A DNA stretch of 64,000 bases from Aurantimicrobium minutum (GCF_029893825.1 NZ_JARXXV010000001.1:1-64000); one strand, 5' to 3'. Shown: positions 7,720 through 17,273, numbered from the stretch's first letter. Numbers and translations are program-made. The notes: generated from the letters alone by a model not told the origin.

Positions 7720-8208
7720 ATGGTAAAGAGTCATGCGCAGGCCGTTTTTGAGGCCAAGATCCGTCAAAAGTTGACTGTGGGGCATCCTGCATCACCGTTA
7801 GATGGTGGAGGTGGGTGGGAGATTAGCTGTCAGCGAGCAGGGTGCGGGCAGGTGTTTCTCTCACCCTCTAGGCAGCGAAAGTATTGCTCATCCTCTTGTC
7901 GCCGTGTAGTTGCTGAGGTTGAGCGGGTGCGCTTTGCACGCATGTCTGACTCGGTACTGAATGTGTGTGGCCGGTCTGGTTGTGCGCAGGTGTTTATTCC
8001 CAGGCGTGAGGGACACCTGTATTGCTGTGCTTCCTGCCGGCGTAAGGCATGGGTTGAAGCATCTGCTCTGGTAGCGAGGCGTTGCCGGGTGTGTGGCGAT
8101 GTGTATTCGCATCGGACAGTGCGGGCACAGTTCTGCTCCACGCGATGCAGGGTTACAGCACACAGGACTGCTATTTCATTGAACGGCTCGAAGGGAGCAC
8201 GCAACTGA
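7720..8208 (+). CDS. Cys-rich protein with three zinc-ribbon-like modules
   Basis: The 162-residue protein has three repeats of the pattern C-x4-C-x(n)-YCS-x2-C-R: CQRAGCGQVF with YCSSSCRR (about 37-62), CGRSGCAQVF with YCCASCRRK (about 83-109), and CRVCGDVY with FCSTRCRV (about 119-144). These look like tandem treble-clef or ribbon zinc modules able to bind nucleic acid. Its stop overlaps the relaxase start as TGATG (8206-8210), which strongly suggests coupling with the relaxase and a role in DNA processing, for example as an accessory protein at oriT. No named family is recognised. Confidence 0.75.
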   Translation: MVKSHAQAVFEAKIRQKLTVGHPASPLDGGGGWEISCQRAGCGQVFLSPSRQRKYCSSSCRRVVAEVERVRFARMSDSVLNVCGRSGCAQVFIPRREGHLYCCASCRRKAWVEASALVARRCRVCGDVYSHRTVRAQFCSTRCRVTAHRTAISLNGSKGARN

Positions 8209-11200
8209 TGATGACGATGAAACTAATCGGTGCAAGTAGAGATGCATGGAAGTATTTGATGAAATCGGTGAACCTGGAGACAGGTGCCGAACGGATCTCC
8301 GGTAAAGCGGCGTACTACATGGCTTGTGGGACACCTCCCGGGGTGTGGGCAGGTGCGGGCTTAGCCGCGTTGGGTCTTGCCGGGATGGATGCGGTGGAAG
8401 AAGACCAGCTACGTAACTTGTTCGGGGAAGGTTCCCACCCTCTAACAGGTGAAACGTTAGGGAAAAGTTTCGTTATTGCAGCAACCTTAGATGAGCGCAT
8501 CAAAGCGAGGCTTGAAGTCGAAAGTTTCCAGGAAGCTTCGCTGGAAGAGCAGGCCGAGCTTGAGGCCCGTATTACTGGTGAAGAGCTTGATAAACCTGTG
8601 AAGCAGTCAGTGGCCGGGTTTGAGTGTGTGTTCTCGCCACCTAAATCAGTATCGTCTTGGTGGGCGATGGCTGACCCCGACATGAAAGACGCTATTCGGC
8701 AAGCACATCATGCTGCGATCAATGCCACGATCAACAAACTTGAAACAGAAATTATTCGCACCCGCACCGGCAGTGCCGGTGTCGCACAAGAACATATTCA
8801 CGGAATCTCGGCTGCCTTGTTTGACCATTGGGATTCCCGTGACGGTGACCCTCAACTACACACCCACATGCTGATCTCAAACCGTGTTCAAGGCCTCGAT
8901 AATAAATGGCGCACCATCGATTCACGCTGGTCACTCTCCCCAGCTGTGGCCACTGTCGGAGCATTTTATGACTCGGTACTCATGGATGAACTCTCTGCCC
9001 GGTTTGGTATCACCTGGACAACCGATGAGGTCATCAATAACCCTTCACAATATGCCGCCTGGTGTGAAGCAAACCAGCTCACAGATTCCTCCGCGACGGC
9101 ATATCAATTCTCGCTGGAGACAGGGAATGTGAAATCAGGCAACGTTCATTGGCAGATCAGTGGTGTCCCGGCCAAGCTCAATACTGAGTTTTCTTCCCGG
9201 GCAGGACAAATCAAGAGACGCACCGAGACCATCATTGCCAACTACACCCGCAAATACGGACATGCCCCTGATGCGGCAGCGCTGATCAAAATACGTCAAG
9301 CAGCGACCATCCGCACCCGTGCCCACAAAAACATTCGCTCCCTGAAAGACCTCACCACGAACTGGCGCAACCGGGCAACACCCATCGTCGGTGACACCTT
9401 CAACTTCGCTGACCGCATCCACAACACCGGTTTGAAACTGCTAGAAACCTACAACCTGTGGTTGTTCCGTCACGACGACATCACCCAACACAACACCAAC
9501 GATGTCGTCACATTAGTACTGAAACAATTAGGCACTACCCGGTCAACATTTAGCCGCACCAATGCTGAAGCGTTCGTACTTCGTGCAACGACTCATTGGC
9601 GTTTTCGAAGCGCTGAAGATCGTAACCAAACTACAGCCTGCATCGTTGGCGACGTACTTACCGCAGCTGTCAAACTCACGCCGGCTTCTACAAGGCATAC
9701 GCCTGCTAAGTTCCGTACACACACCGGTGAGGATATGTTCGCCCCCCGCTCACGCCAGCTTTACACCACCACCGAAGTGTGGGATGCAGAAGAAAGACTG
9801 CTGATCGCCGGTGAAGACCGTAATTCAGTGAAGGTCTCTGAAGAAGTCATTGCCACACTTCTTCATGCCCCCACCACGAGTGAGAACCGCACCCTCTCAT
9901 CCGATCAAGCAGAAGCTGTACGCAACATCATCACCTCCGGCAGGCACGTCGATGTCCTGGTCGGCCCTGCCGGGGCAGGAAAAACAACCAGCCTAGAAAA
10001 ACTTCGTGAACTCTGGGAGGCAGAACATGGATACGGAAGTGTGCGTGGACTCGCCCCGACCGCTAAAGCCGCCGACGTGCTAGCAACCACGCTTGGTATC
10101 CGCACAGAAAACACCGCGAAATGGTTATATGAAACCAGTCGAAACACCATCGACAAACACGGTTTCAGCTACCAGCTTGCCTCCGGTGATCTGCTCATCG
10201 TCGATGAAGCCTCCATCGCCGGAACTCTCGCATTAGATGCCCTCCGGGAACAAACACAAGCCGCCGGGGCAAAACTGCTCTTAGTCGGTGACTGGGCACA
10301 ATTATCAGCAGTAGATGCCGGTGGCGCTTTCGGACTACTTGCAACCTCCCGCCCCGATGTGGCAGAACTAACCAGCCTGCACCGCTTCAGTAACGACTGG
10401 GAAAAAGACGCCTCCATCGCGTTACGCCTGGGCAAAACAGACGCCATCGACACCTACCACGAACACGGCCGTATCCATTCAGGACTAAGTGAAACCATCC
10501 TTGAGGAGATTATTCAGGCATGGAAGAGTGACGAATCCCAGCTTGCACCAGATGGCACCGTGCAGACATCACTACTGATCGCCTCAAATAACGACATGGT
10601 GGATGCTCTCAACCAGAAGGCCAGAAAATGGCGTATCGAACAAGGCGTCGTTGATGCCAGTACCGAAGCCGTCATCTCAACCGGTGTCGCCTCCATCGGT
10701 GACCGCATCGTTACACGAGAAAACAACCGCTACCTGCGCACCAACTTCGACAGGTGGGTAAAAAACAACGACGAATTCACCATCACCGCCATCACCGCAG
10801 ACGGTGACATTCACGCCGCCAACGGCGCCGAACACGTCATACTGCCTGCCGAATACGCCAAAAGCTCCATCCAACTGGCCTACGCCACCACCGCACACCG
10901 AGCACAAGGCCGCACCGTCACCACCGCACATGCCCTCATCGACTCGTCCACTACACGAGAAACGCTCTACGTCGGTATGACCCGTGGCAAACACTCCAAC
11001 ACCGCCTACATCATCATTGATGAAGACGACACCTACGGCGATAAATCCTCCACCAGTATGAGAAAAACCTGGCGTGAAATCCTAGAAACCGTCATCACCA
11101 CACAAGGATCCAACAAAGCAGCACACGCCATCACTGCGCTGGAAGAACATCGCCTAGGAAACATCGGACAGCTCGTAGCCGAATACCACACCCTCATCGG

Positions 11201-11861
11201 AGCCGTACTCGAAGAGTATTACGCTCCACTACTGACCGAACTAGGACTACTCAACCCCACACATGAATCCCCCTACCTCGGCCCCGTCCTCGCCAACCTT
11301 CGCCGCCTAGAAAACACTGGTGCCAACATCCCAGAAACCATCACTACATTGCTGAACTCCAGAAGCACCCACGACGCCCGAGACGTCCTGGCCGTCCTCC
11401 ACTACCGCCTAGCCAAACACTTCGAAAACATTCCTGAAACACACAACCAAACAAACATTGCAGGCCTGATCGAACCACCACCCCACCTGGACGACCCCGA
11501 CATCACACACGCCATAGACGACCGCACCCGAGCAATCCAACTCCGCGCAGAACAACTACTCGACACAGCCATCGAAACCGGTGAACCCTGGCTTGAAGAA
11601 CTAGGCCCCATCCTCCCTGGAGAAGAAGAAGCATGGCGACGTCGAGCCATCACTGTCACCTGCTACCGAGATCTCTACAACATCACTAGCAACACAGCCC
11701 TGGGGAAGAACATCACCACCTCCACCACAAAACAGCGCCACCATGACATCGCAGCCCAAGCACTCATCCATGCACCAACACACAACGTGGAAGATTTACA
11801 ACACGCCGCGACAGAAAACCCCCACCCCAATATCGGCATAACCCACACTTTGCGGCAGTAA
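8208..11861 (+). CDS. MobF-family (TrwC/TraI-like) relaxase-helicase
   Basis: From ATG 8208 the protein has 1217 residues. The N-terminal relaxase domain shows FSPPKSVSSWWAM and the three-His metal motif region DGDPQLHTHMLISN (around 215-225), which binds the metal for nicking at oriT. The C-terminal half is a RecD/TraI-type 5'-3' helicase: Walker A GPAGAGKTT at about 586-594, Walker B LLIVDEASIAG, then TTAHRAQGRTV and YVGMTRGKHSNTAY. A catalytic Tyr should lie near the N-terminus; the segment AAYYMA, about 27 residues from the start, is a good candidate. The TGATG overlap with the upstream Cys-rich gene supports ATG 8208, not the upstream in-frame ATG at 8082. It looks intact, unlike several other backbone genes. 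GC is higher than in the adjacent cargo. Confidence 0.93.
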   Translation: MMTMKLIGASRDAWKYLMKSVNLETGAERISGKAAYYMACGTPPGVWAGAGLAALGLAGMDAVEEDQLRNLFGEGSHPLTGETLGKSFVIAATLDERIKARLEVESFQEASLEEQAELEARITGEELDKPVKQSVAGFECVFSPPKSVSSWWAMADPDMKDAIRQAHHAAINATINKLETEIIRTRTGSAGVAQEHIHGISAALFDHWDSRDGDPQLHTHMLISNRVQGLDNKWRTIDSRWSLSPAVATVGAFYDSVLMDELSARFGITWTTDEVINNPSQYAAWCEANQLTDSSATAYQFSLETGNVKSGNVHWQISGVPAKLNTEFSSRAGQIKRRTETIIANYTRKYGHAPDAAALIKIRQAATIRTRAHKNIRSLKDLTTNWRNRATPIVGDTFNFADRIHNTGLKLLETYNLWLFRHDDITQHNTNDVVTLVLKQLGTTRSTFSRTNAEAFVLRATTHWRFRSAEDRNQTTACIVGDVLTAAVKLTPASTRHTPAKFRTHTGEDMFAPRSRQLYTTTEVWDAEERLLIAGEDRNSVKVSEEVIATLLHAPTTSENRTLSSDQAEAVRNIITSGRHVDVLVGPAGAGKTTSLEKLRELWEAEHGYGSVRGLAPTAKAADVLATTLGIRTENTAKWLYETSRNTIDKHGFSYQLASGDLLIVDEASIAGTLALDALREQTQAAGAKLLLVGDWAQLSAVDAGGAFGLLATSRPDVAELTSLHRFSNDWEKDASIALRLGKTDAIDTYHEHGRIHSGLSETILEEIIQAWKSDESQLAPDGTVQTSLLIASNNDMVDALNQKARKWRIEQGVVDASTEAVISTGVASIGDRIVTRENNRYLRTNFDRWVKNNDEFTITAITADGDIHAANGAEHVILPAEYAKSSIQLAYATTAHRAQGRTVTTAHALIDSSTTRETLYVGMTRGKHSNTAYIIIDEDDTYGDKSSTSMRKTWREILETVITTQGSNKAAHAITALEEHRLGNIGQLVAEYHTLIGAVLEEYYAPLLTELGLLNPTHESPYLGPVLANLRRLENTGANIPETITTLLNSRSTHDARDVLAVLHYRLAKHFENIPETHNQTNIAGLIEPPPHLDDPDITHAIDDRTRAIQLRAEQLLDTAIETGEPWLEELGPILPGEEEAWRRRAITVTCYRDLYNITSNTALGKNITTSTTKQRHHDIAAQALIHAPTHNVEDLQHAATENPHPNIGITHTLRQ

Positions 11862-11884
11862 CGCTAATTTGTTGGGCTGGGGAA

Positions 11885-12508
11885 TTACATACCTAGTGAA
11901 GGACCAGAAGGTGTTTCAGGGATGTTGGGCCGTGGCGGGTAAGGGAAGGGTGGTTTGAAGAATTCATGGTTTGAGCTCTGTGAAGACTGTTCCAAAATTG
12001 CATCCAACATTCTCACTGCCTTGGAGCTGAGATCTTCTCCTGGCCGATATTTATTGATGATCTCTTCACATTCATCGATAGTAGTAATTCGAAGATGAGA
12101 AGTGAGCTGGCGAATATCGTCGACATCTTTACCCCTGCACGCACGGAGCTTCATGAAAAGCAGAACTTCAGGTTGTGGAACATACACCTCTAGATTTTCA
12201 AATTCCAGTGCCAACGACCAAATAACCGGCTCACCATATCCCTCAGGAATGAATTGCTGAGCCTGAGAATTAAGCCATCCTGTCGGCAACCTCAATAGAG
12301 CTCCAGCAGCTTCACTTGCTGCAACGACCGCACGTTCGGGAAGTAACACTGCATCTACATCCGTTGTTGATGCCCTTTCAAAGCCCATGAGAATAAGTGC
12401 TACACCGCCTACAACATTGATGCGTCCCTTTACAGAAGAACGCCCCAGTGCATGTGATACCTCAGTGAGTGCCTCAAAGATTTCATTTTTGTTCATAGCC
12501 AAACTCAT
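11885..12508 (-). CDS. Nucleotidyltransferase-like toxin (DUF6036/AbiEii-like)
   Basis: The 207-residue protein has a nucleotidyltransferase-like beginning: INVVGGVALILMGFERASTTDVDAVL, where GG and the T-x-D-x-D pattern (TDVDA) are the typical nucleotide and metal motifs. Later segments, LLFMKLRACRGKDVDDIRQL, are characteristic of AbiEii/DUF6036 proteins. The tail is Pro-rich and unusual (PPFPYPPRPNIPETPSG). It overlaps the upstream XRE gene by 4 nt (ATGA, 12505-12508), a classic toxin-antitoxin arrangement. The known relatives modify nucleotides or tRNAs; its own target is unknown. Confidence 0.8.
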   Translation of the reverse strand: MSLAMNKNEIFEALTEVSHALGRSSVKGRINVVGGVALILMGFERASTTDVDAVLLPERAVVAASEAAGALLRLPTGWLNSQAQQFIPEGYGEPVIWSLALEFENLEVYVPQPEVLLFMKLRACRGKDVDDIRQLTSHLRITTIDECEEIINKYRPGEDLSSKAVRMLDAILEQSSQSSNHEFFKPPFPYPPRPNIPETPSGPSLGM

Positions 12509-13074
12509 ACGCTCTCCAACGAGCCAACATCTAACAAGACATTGTGTTTCAAGAAACCTTGAGCAAGTTCATCATCATCAGGGTAAAACTTGATAACACT
12601 ATCGGTGAGTAACTCTTTCTCAGGGGTAATCCGCGCTGGCTGATCTAGCCACCCTGGTTTGGGAAGGCCGAACAATGCCTCTTCAACGGCGCCGGCAATA
12701 GCTGCGTCATAAAGTGTTGACCCAGTCAACACGGGCTCCTCTACACTGACAGCAATGCGAATCGCTGGATCTAACGAGCGCAACCCATCAGAAAGCGACA
12801 GGACAGCCCGATACGCAGAACGTTCATCACCCGCGGCGAGCAACTTTGCAATATCGAACGCAGCCTCAGCCGGTGTCGTCACAGCCGTGGGGAGAATAAC
12901 AAACTGACTCCTGGTCTTCAGGAGCAAGTTCTGAAACTTATCGGCAGAAATCCGACGCTTCTGGGCCTCAATCTCTGCAATAGCCGAGCGAGAAGTGGCA
13001 CCAAGAACAGCAAGTTGAGCACCAGAAAGCCCAGCCTTCACACGCGACTGTCGAAGCCGTAACCCAAGCGACAT
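12505..13074 (-). CDS. XRE-family HTH antitoxin/regulator paired with the nucleotidyltransferase
   Basis: A 189-residue protein with an N-terminal Xre helix-turn-helix: LRQSRVKAGLSGAQLAVL followed by TSRSAIAEIEAQKRRISAD (about 6-45). A long C-terminal region (about 60-189) would hold the toxin-facing part; GWLDQPARITPEKELLTD is notable. It is the first gene of the two-gene unit. Upstream (13092-13103) lies the palindrome ACCATATATGGT, a probable self-regulatory operator. The GACATACCAAA word occurs both at this start and about 65 bp upstream. Confidence 0.8.
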   Translation of the reverse strand: MSLGLRLRQSRVKAGLSGAQLAVLGATSRSAIAEIEAQKRRISADKFQNLLLKTRSQFVILPTAVTTPAEAAFDIAKLLAAGDERSAYRAVLSLSDGLRSLDPAIRIAVSVEEPVLTGSTLYDAAIAGAVEEALFGLPKPGWLDQPARITPEKELLTDSVIKFYPDDDELAQGFLKHNVLLDVGSLESV

Positions 13075-13091
13075 ACCAAAAACCCTTCGTC

Positions 13092-13103
13092 ACCATATAT
13101 GGT
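13092..13103. promoter_or_regulatory. Perfect 12-bp palindrome, probable antitoxin operator
   Basis: ACCATATATGGT lies 18 nt upstream of the XRE start. GACATACCAAA is present at about 13070-13080 and again at about 13138-13148, flanking it. Type II-like systems commonly autoregulate through such palindromes. Confidence 0.6.
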
Positions 13104-13264
13104 ACATCTTACTCTGCTACTTCGGTTCACTTTCAGAGACATACCAAACGCACAGGATGATTGTGCTGGATATGCCGTGTCACCTGCTGGGTGACGAAAC
13201 ATGTTGTTTGGTACAGCTGACAGGTAATTTGTTTGTCAATCAGTGTCAATCTTTAGAGGAGAAC

Positions 13265-14566
13265 GTGACGATATTTACAGGGCGTTTAGGCCATAGATTC
13301 GCTGCATGGATTGCAGGTTCATTTGTTTCGAATGTTGGTTCCTGGATGCAAGGCACAGCTCAAAGCTGGGTTGTCTTAACACAATTGAGTAATAATGATG
13401 CGGTTACTGTTGGTGCAGTGATGTCGTTGCAATTTGCGCCATCGTTTATCTTGGTAGCGCCAGCTGGTTGGGTGGCGGATCGACTTCCTAGAAAAACCAC
13501 TCTGCTGATTACACAGCTTCTACAAGGACTTCTCGCAGCGATTCTAGGTTTGTTGCTGATCCAAGGTGTGGCAACAGTTGACACGATGTATGTTTTTGCC
13601 TTACTTCTTGGCATAGTTAGCGCGTTTGATAACCCCAGTCGACAAGCATTCGTGAATGATTTACTTCCTGAAAATGACATTGCTCAAGGTGTTGCGATGA
13701 ACGCAGCAGCGTTTAATGCCGCAAGACTTGTTGGGCCTGCCCTGGCAGGACTATTGCTCGCAGTGTTTTCATCGGGTTGGGTCTTTGTAATTAATGCATT
13801 TACATACCTGGCGGTAATCGTTGTACTACTTTCAATTCGCCTAACGGCAAAAAATACTCAACAAAACCGTACCCGTGAAAAAGAATCAACCTGGGATGGT
13901 TTTCGTTTTGTTCTCCGCAGAAAAGACCTAGTTTCTGTCCTAGCATTGGCATTCATCGTCGGCGCATTCAGCATGAACTTTCCCATCTTTTCATCCACGA
14001 TGTCTTTAGCATTCGGTAAAGGCTCAGAAACTTATGGGGTTTTATCTAGCGAAATGGCAATCGGTTCTTTGATTGCTGCCTTACTAGCAACTAGAAGAAA
14101 AAAAGTTGAGCTCAGTGTCATGCTGTGGTCGACACTCGGCATTTCGATCTCCTCATTGGGGATGGCCCTATCGCCAACAGTTGAAAAATATGGTGCTGTC
14201 AGCATTTTGATGGGCTTTTGTGTCGTAACACTGCTCACGACCGCAAACGGATATATCCAGGTCTTCACCCCGGCCAAACTCAGAGGGAGAGTACTCGCAA
14301 TATTCCTTGCCCTGTTGGCAGGTAGTACACCAATTGGCGCACCACTTGTCTCACTCATTGCACAAAATGAGGGACCACGTTGGGCACTCGCAACCTCTGC
14401 ATTTACTGCAGCAGCAATATATATTGTGATCCTCTTATGGAATAACCAAAGCAAGTCACAGTCCAATTCTGCCGAAGAACCGATCACCACAGAATTTGGT
14501 AGCGAGAAAATATTTGCACAAGCTAACACAGTTTCCCCCCTGCCTCCTGAATGCCATTGCCGCTAA
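13265..14566 (+). CDS. MFS transporter (EntS-like, MFS_3 type)
   Basis: Starting at GTG 13265 (AGGAG just upstream) gives 433 residues, beginning MTIFTGRLGHRFAAWIAGSF, with about 12 hydrophobic segments. The conserved loop between helices 2 and 3 is present as GWVADRLPRKTTL, and an early SNVGSWMQGTAQSWVVL is typical of MFS_3 exporters related to the enterobactin exporter EntS. It probably exports a small molecule by proton antiport; the substrate is unknown. An in-frame start further upstream (13157) would add a non-homologous leader. It lies divergent to the toxin-antitoxin pair, and the Cys/His-rich last residues are unusual for the family. Confidence 0.85.
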   Translation: MTIFTGRLGHRFAAWIAGSFVSNVGSWMQGTAQSWVVLTQLSNNDAVTVGAVMSLQFAPSFILVAPAGWVADRLPRKTTLLITQLLQGLLAAILGLLLIQGVATVDTMYVFALLLGIVSAFDNPSRQAFVNDLLPENDIAQGVAMNAAAFNAARLVGPALAGLLLAVFSSGWVFVINAFTYLAVIVVLLSIRLTAKNTQQNRTREKESTWDGFRFVLRRKDLVSVLALAFIVGAFSMNFPIFSSTMSLAFGKGSETYGVLSSEMAIGSLIAALLATRRKKVELSVMLWSTLGISISSLGMALSPTVEKYGAVSILMGFCVVTLLTTANGYIQVFTPAKLRGRVLAIFLALLAGSTPIGAPLVSLIAQNEGPRWALATSAFTAAAIYIVILLWNNQSKSQSNSAEEPITTEFGSEKIFAQANTVSPLPPECHCR

Positions 14567-14627
14567 GAGCGTTCAGCTGGCCTGCATTCCCGACACAAAA
14601 GGTGGACCATCCGAAAGTTCGGTTTGT

Positions 14628-15032
14628 TCAGATAGTTGTTGGAGATTTGGACCAAACCGATAACAAAGCATCCAAATTTGGTCGCATTTCATCCGCTGAA
14701 ATAAGGGAAATAATGAGTTTGTCACCAGAAAATTCAATAAAGCTAAACCTATATCGGCCAATCCACGTCTGATCCCACAACACATGGGCTGAATTTTTCC
14801 CTGTATGTATGGTTTTGCCACTACCAGTGATGATTATTCGAAAATCTTGTCTGGAGTTTTTATATTTGGCCATCAAAACAACGAGTCGATCATTGTGAGT
14901 GAAGGTGAGCAACCCCATATAGGTCAGCTCTTGCTCGATGAATTCCTCGATATGATCGTCACCAGGTGATAAAAATCCCTTAAGTTTCCACGTTCCCCGA
15001 AGAGATTCTTGCAGACTTGACGAACTCATCAA
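14628..15032 (-). CDS. Lipocalin-like small protein
   Basis: A 134-residue protein that opens with LRGTWKLKGF, the G-T-W-K signature of lipocalin-like domains, followed by a run of short beta strands (LTYMGLLTFTHNDRLVVLM, YRFSFIEFSGDKLIISL). It shares this layout with the protein at 22934, GVWKLQHLI, so the cargo carries two of them. Such proteins form a beta barrel for small hydrophobic ligands or have no known function. No signal peptide is seen. It lies 13 nt downstream of the CDGSH gene on the same strand, so they likely form an operon. Confidence 0.65.
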   Translation of the reverse strand: MMSSSSLQESLRGTWKLKGFLSPGDDHIEEFIEQELTYMGLLTFTHNDRLVVLMAKYKNSRQDFRIIITGSGKTIHTGKNSAHVLWDQTWIGRYRFSFIEFSGDKLIISLISADEMRPNLDALLSVWSKSPTTI

Positions 15033-15045
15033 TTAAGTTGTTTCG

Positions 15046-15777
15046 CTAGTTAATCCCATCGCGATATTTCACTGACGCATGAGAGCCATCACAGAAAGGC
15101 TTATTGCTTGAGCTTCCGCATCGACATAGGGCTTGCCTTGTGCGAATTTCGTATGATTTTCCTTCTGCACTAATTACTTCAATACCACCCTGAACCATAA
15201 TGGGGCCGCTTGCACCAATTTTGGGGTCTTCAATAAGTCCCAGCGCAGGTTCGACAGTATCTTCGATGATTTCTTTTGACTGATTATCCACAATAAGTAA
15301 CCGGCCGCCGGGACAGTGATGTGCCATTCGTGTTGCTAATGCATCATGCTCGACTGTCCCAATCTGAACTTCTCCCCAGACACGCTCTCCTGCGTCACAA
15401 AATCTTCCATAAGCGCAATATTTTTCGTTATCCAATAAAGACTTAGTGGGGCCAGATATAAGTTCAGAGTGTTGAATTAACGGCTCAAAACTTGCTGTTT
15501 CTTCCAATACCCCAGCAGGAAGAGTCTGATGCGTACCGTCACAAAATGGTGCATTGCCAGAATGTCCACAGCGACACAGGTGAGCACCCTCGTCGCAGTC
15601 AAACACTTTACCCTCAACATAGTTCCAAGAATTTCCCTCTGGATCTTGCTTGATTGTCTGTTGTGAAAGCTTGGGTGCACCGTTGACAACGTAGGGTCCG
15701 CCTTCAGTGATTGTGATTCTAAATTCTGGCGAGGAAGCAGTCGTCCCTGGCTGAATATTTCTACTTTTTTCGGACAT
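15046..15777 (-). CDS. Double CDGSH iron-sulfur protein
   Basis: A 243-residue protein with two CDGSH-type 2Fe-2S motifs: CRCGHSGNAPFCDGTH at about 68-83 and CRCGSSSNKPFCDGSH at about 219-234. Each supplies three Cys and one His as ligands. The N-terminal ITEGGPYVVNG strand is typical of the bacterial iron-binding zinc-finger CDGSH family. The region between the motifs includes CAYGRFCDAGERVWG, another Cys-rich piece. Such proteins are linked to redox sensing or iron-sulfur transfer. It is co-directional with the lipocalin-like gene and divergent from the sensor kinase. The shared 183-bp gap contains an operator-like repeat at 15874. Confidence 0.9.
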   Translation of the reverse strand: MSEKSRNIQPGTTASSPEFRITITEGGPYVVNGAPKLSQQTIKQDPEGNSWNYVEGKVFDCDEGAHLCRCGHSGNAPFCDGTHQTLPAGVLEETASFEPLIQHSELISGPTKSLLDNEKYCAYGRFCDAGERVWGEVQIGTVEHDALATRMAHHCPGGRLLIVDNQSKEIIEDTVEPALGLIEDPKIGASGPIMVQGGIEVISAEGKSYEIRTRQALCRCGSSSNKPFCDGSHASVKYRDGIN

Positions 15778-15873
15778 TGTCCCTCAATTCTTATTCTTGC
15801 CTTGCCGCATTGAACTCCGGCAGGAAACGTCGTAATTGAAAAGTAGTTTCTAGATATGAATCGCACCAGTAGA

Positions 15874-15891
15874 TGTAGCCCCTGGGCCACG
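15874..15891. promoter_or_regulatory. Operator-like inverted repeat between CDGSH gene and sensor kinase
   Basis: TGTAGCCC-CT-GGGCCACG follows the TGTAGCCC-NN-GGGCTACA pattern with two arm differences. It lies 71 nt before the kinase ATG and 96 nt before the divergent CDGSH start, so it could serve either. Confidence 0.6.
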
Positions 15892-15962
15892 CAACGATCG
15901 ATTCGAGATGACTAAATCCATACACTTGAAATAAATATACGAGTTGTTGGAGAGATATTTTG

Positions 15963-17273
15963 ATGCAGAAAAGTAACCTCAACGAGGATTTAGCCGGTAT
16001 GCCTCCCCAGCTACCTAATGACTTAATTCAGATGTTTGACAAAGACATCATTCCTGTTACTTATCTCTCACGGGTAAGAACCTTCTTTCTCTCATACACA
16101 GGAATAACCCTCGCCGTTACCTGTAGCGTGCTTATTAACTTGTGCGGTATCTTTCCGGCACTGGCTGTTTCAGGAAACGAGGAGATTTTTCCTGGACTAA
16201 TCATTATTGGCTGTGGGATTGCAGCATCCTTTTCGCTTTATGCCCTGAACAAGTTTTCACTCATTTCCACGACAGCCCTTATCGGGTTTAGCTTCCTCAA
16301 TCCTGCTCTGGCGCCCGCTGTTGCATTCTTGTTGGCGTTGTTGGGTATGCGTGGCCAAAGATGGCGTTTACTTCCGGTGGCAATAATGGGATTCATTGCA
16401 CTCATCTGTGGACTATTTTTTGTTCATCAATTTCATTTTTTTGATCTGACTCCCGGGTCTATGTTTGCGATACTTACCGCGACAGTTTTAGCATTTACTC
16501 TCGGTTCACTTGGCGGAATCTGGCTAGATATTGCTGCACGAATTGATCACCAATTGGTGGCGACTCGTATCCGCCTGATTCGATATGAACAACTCGAAGC
16601 GCAAACAAATCAACAAAATTCACGAATGTGTATTGCGCGAACGTTACATGATGAAGTGAGTAGCAAAATCGCTGTGATTTCTTTGCACGCTGAAGTCCTA
16701 GAACATGAAGTTAAGAACAAGTCTGGGGGGCCTCAACAAAATGTACTAGCAGCTATCGAGTCAATTCGTGAAAGTTCACGAGCAGCAATGAATTCTTTAG
16801 CAAAAATGTTGGAACAACTCTCCAAGCCAGTACCAAACAACTCGTCATTTCCTCAATTCGCAATTCGTGAAATCTTAGATCTTGCCAACAAAAATGCGGC
16901 AGTTTTAGGCTTCACCATTGAATATGAACGTCCTGAAGAAATTTCTGAAGAAGATGAGGACAACTTCGCTTACTTTCTCCATGAGGCGTTTACTAACGCG
17001 TTCAAATATTCGCCAAAAGGCACGGTTATCGTGGCGAAATATATTGTGGATGATTTCATCATTACGGCCCGTGTGAAAAACCAGGTTTCAGATTCACATA
17101 AACAAGACCACAAGAGAATTAAAATGGGGTTACAAAATCTTCGCGAATACGCACACTTACAGGGCGGATATTTTCAGGTCCACCAAACTGAAGATCCTAG
17201 AAACGTCAAAGAATTTATTATTGAGATGACATTGCCACGAGATGAGAAATTCCTGGTACACGTTAATAACTAG
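15963..17273 (+). CDS. Membrane sensor histidine kinase (NarL-type, HisKA_3-like)
   Basis: From ATG 15963 (TTG 15960 adjacent) the protein has 436 residues. About six hydrophobic helices fill residues 40-195. A short coiled linker (LIRYEQLEAQTNQQNS) leads to the dimerisation segment IARTLHDEVSSKIAVISLHAE, with the phospho-acceptor His at about 229 in the H-D-E context typical of kinases paired with LuxR-type regulators. The C-terminal ATPase domain has the N-box HEAFTNAFKYSPKG and a degenerate G region (KMGLQNLREYAHLQGG). The signal is unknown; lack of an extracellular domain suggests sensing in the membrane. It converges with its likely partner regulator, and the two genes overlap by 4 nt at their 3' ends, which is unusual. 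Confidence 0.88.
   Translation: MQKSNLNEDLAGMPPQLPNDLIQMFDKDIIPVTYLSRVRTFFLSYTGITLAVTCSVLINLCGIFPALAVSGNEEIFPGLIIIGCGIAASFSLYALNKFSLISTTALIGFSFLNPALAPAVAFLLALLGMRGQRWRLLPVAIMGFIALICGLFFVHQFHFFDLTPGSMFAILTATVLAFTLGSLGGIWLDIAARIDHQLVATRIRLIRYEQLEAQTNQQNSRMCIARTLHDEVSSKIAVISLHAEVLEHEVKNKSGGPQQNVLAAIESIRESSRAAMNSLAKMLEQLSKPVPNNSSFPQFAIREILDLANKNAAVLGFTIEYERPEEISEEDEDNFAYFLHEAFTNAFKYSPKGTVIVAKYIVDDFIITARVKNQVSDSHKQDHKRIKMGLQNLREYAHLQGGYFQVHQTEDPRNVKEFIIEMTLPRDEKFLVHVNN

Noticed and set aside
7433-7795. Open frames on both strands upstream of the Cys-rich gene
   Set aside because: No domain, no ribosome-binding site, and they overlap a perfect inverted repeat and the coupled gene start.
8082-8207. 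N-terminal extension of the relaxase
   Set aside because: It overlaps the Cys-rich gene in another frame. The TGATG junction at 8206-8210 gives the better start.
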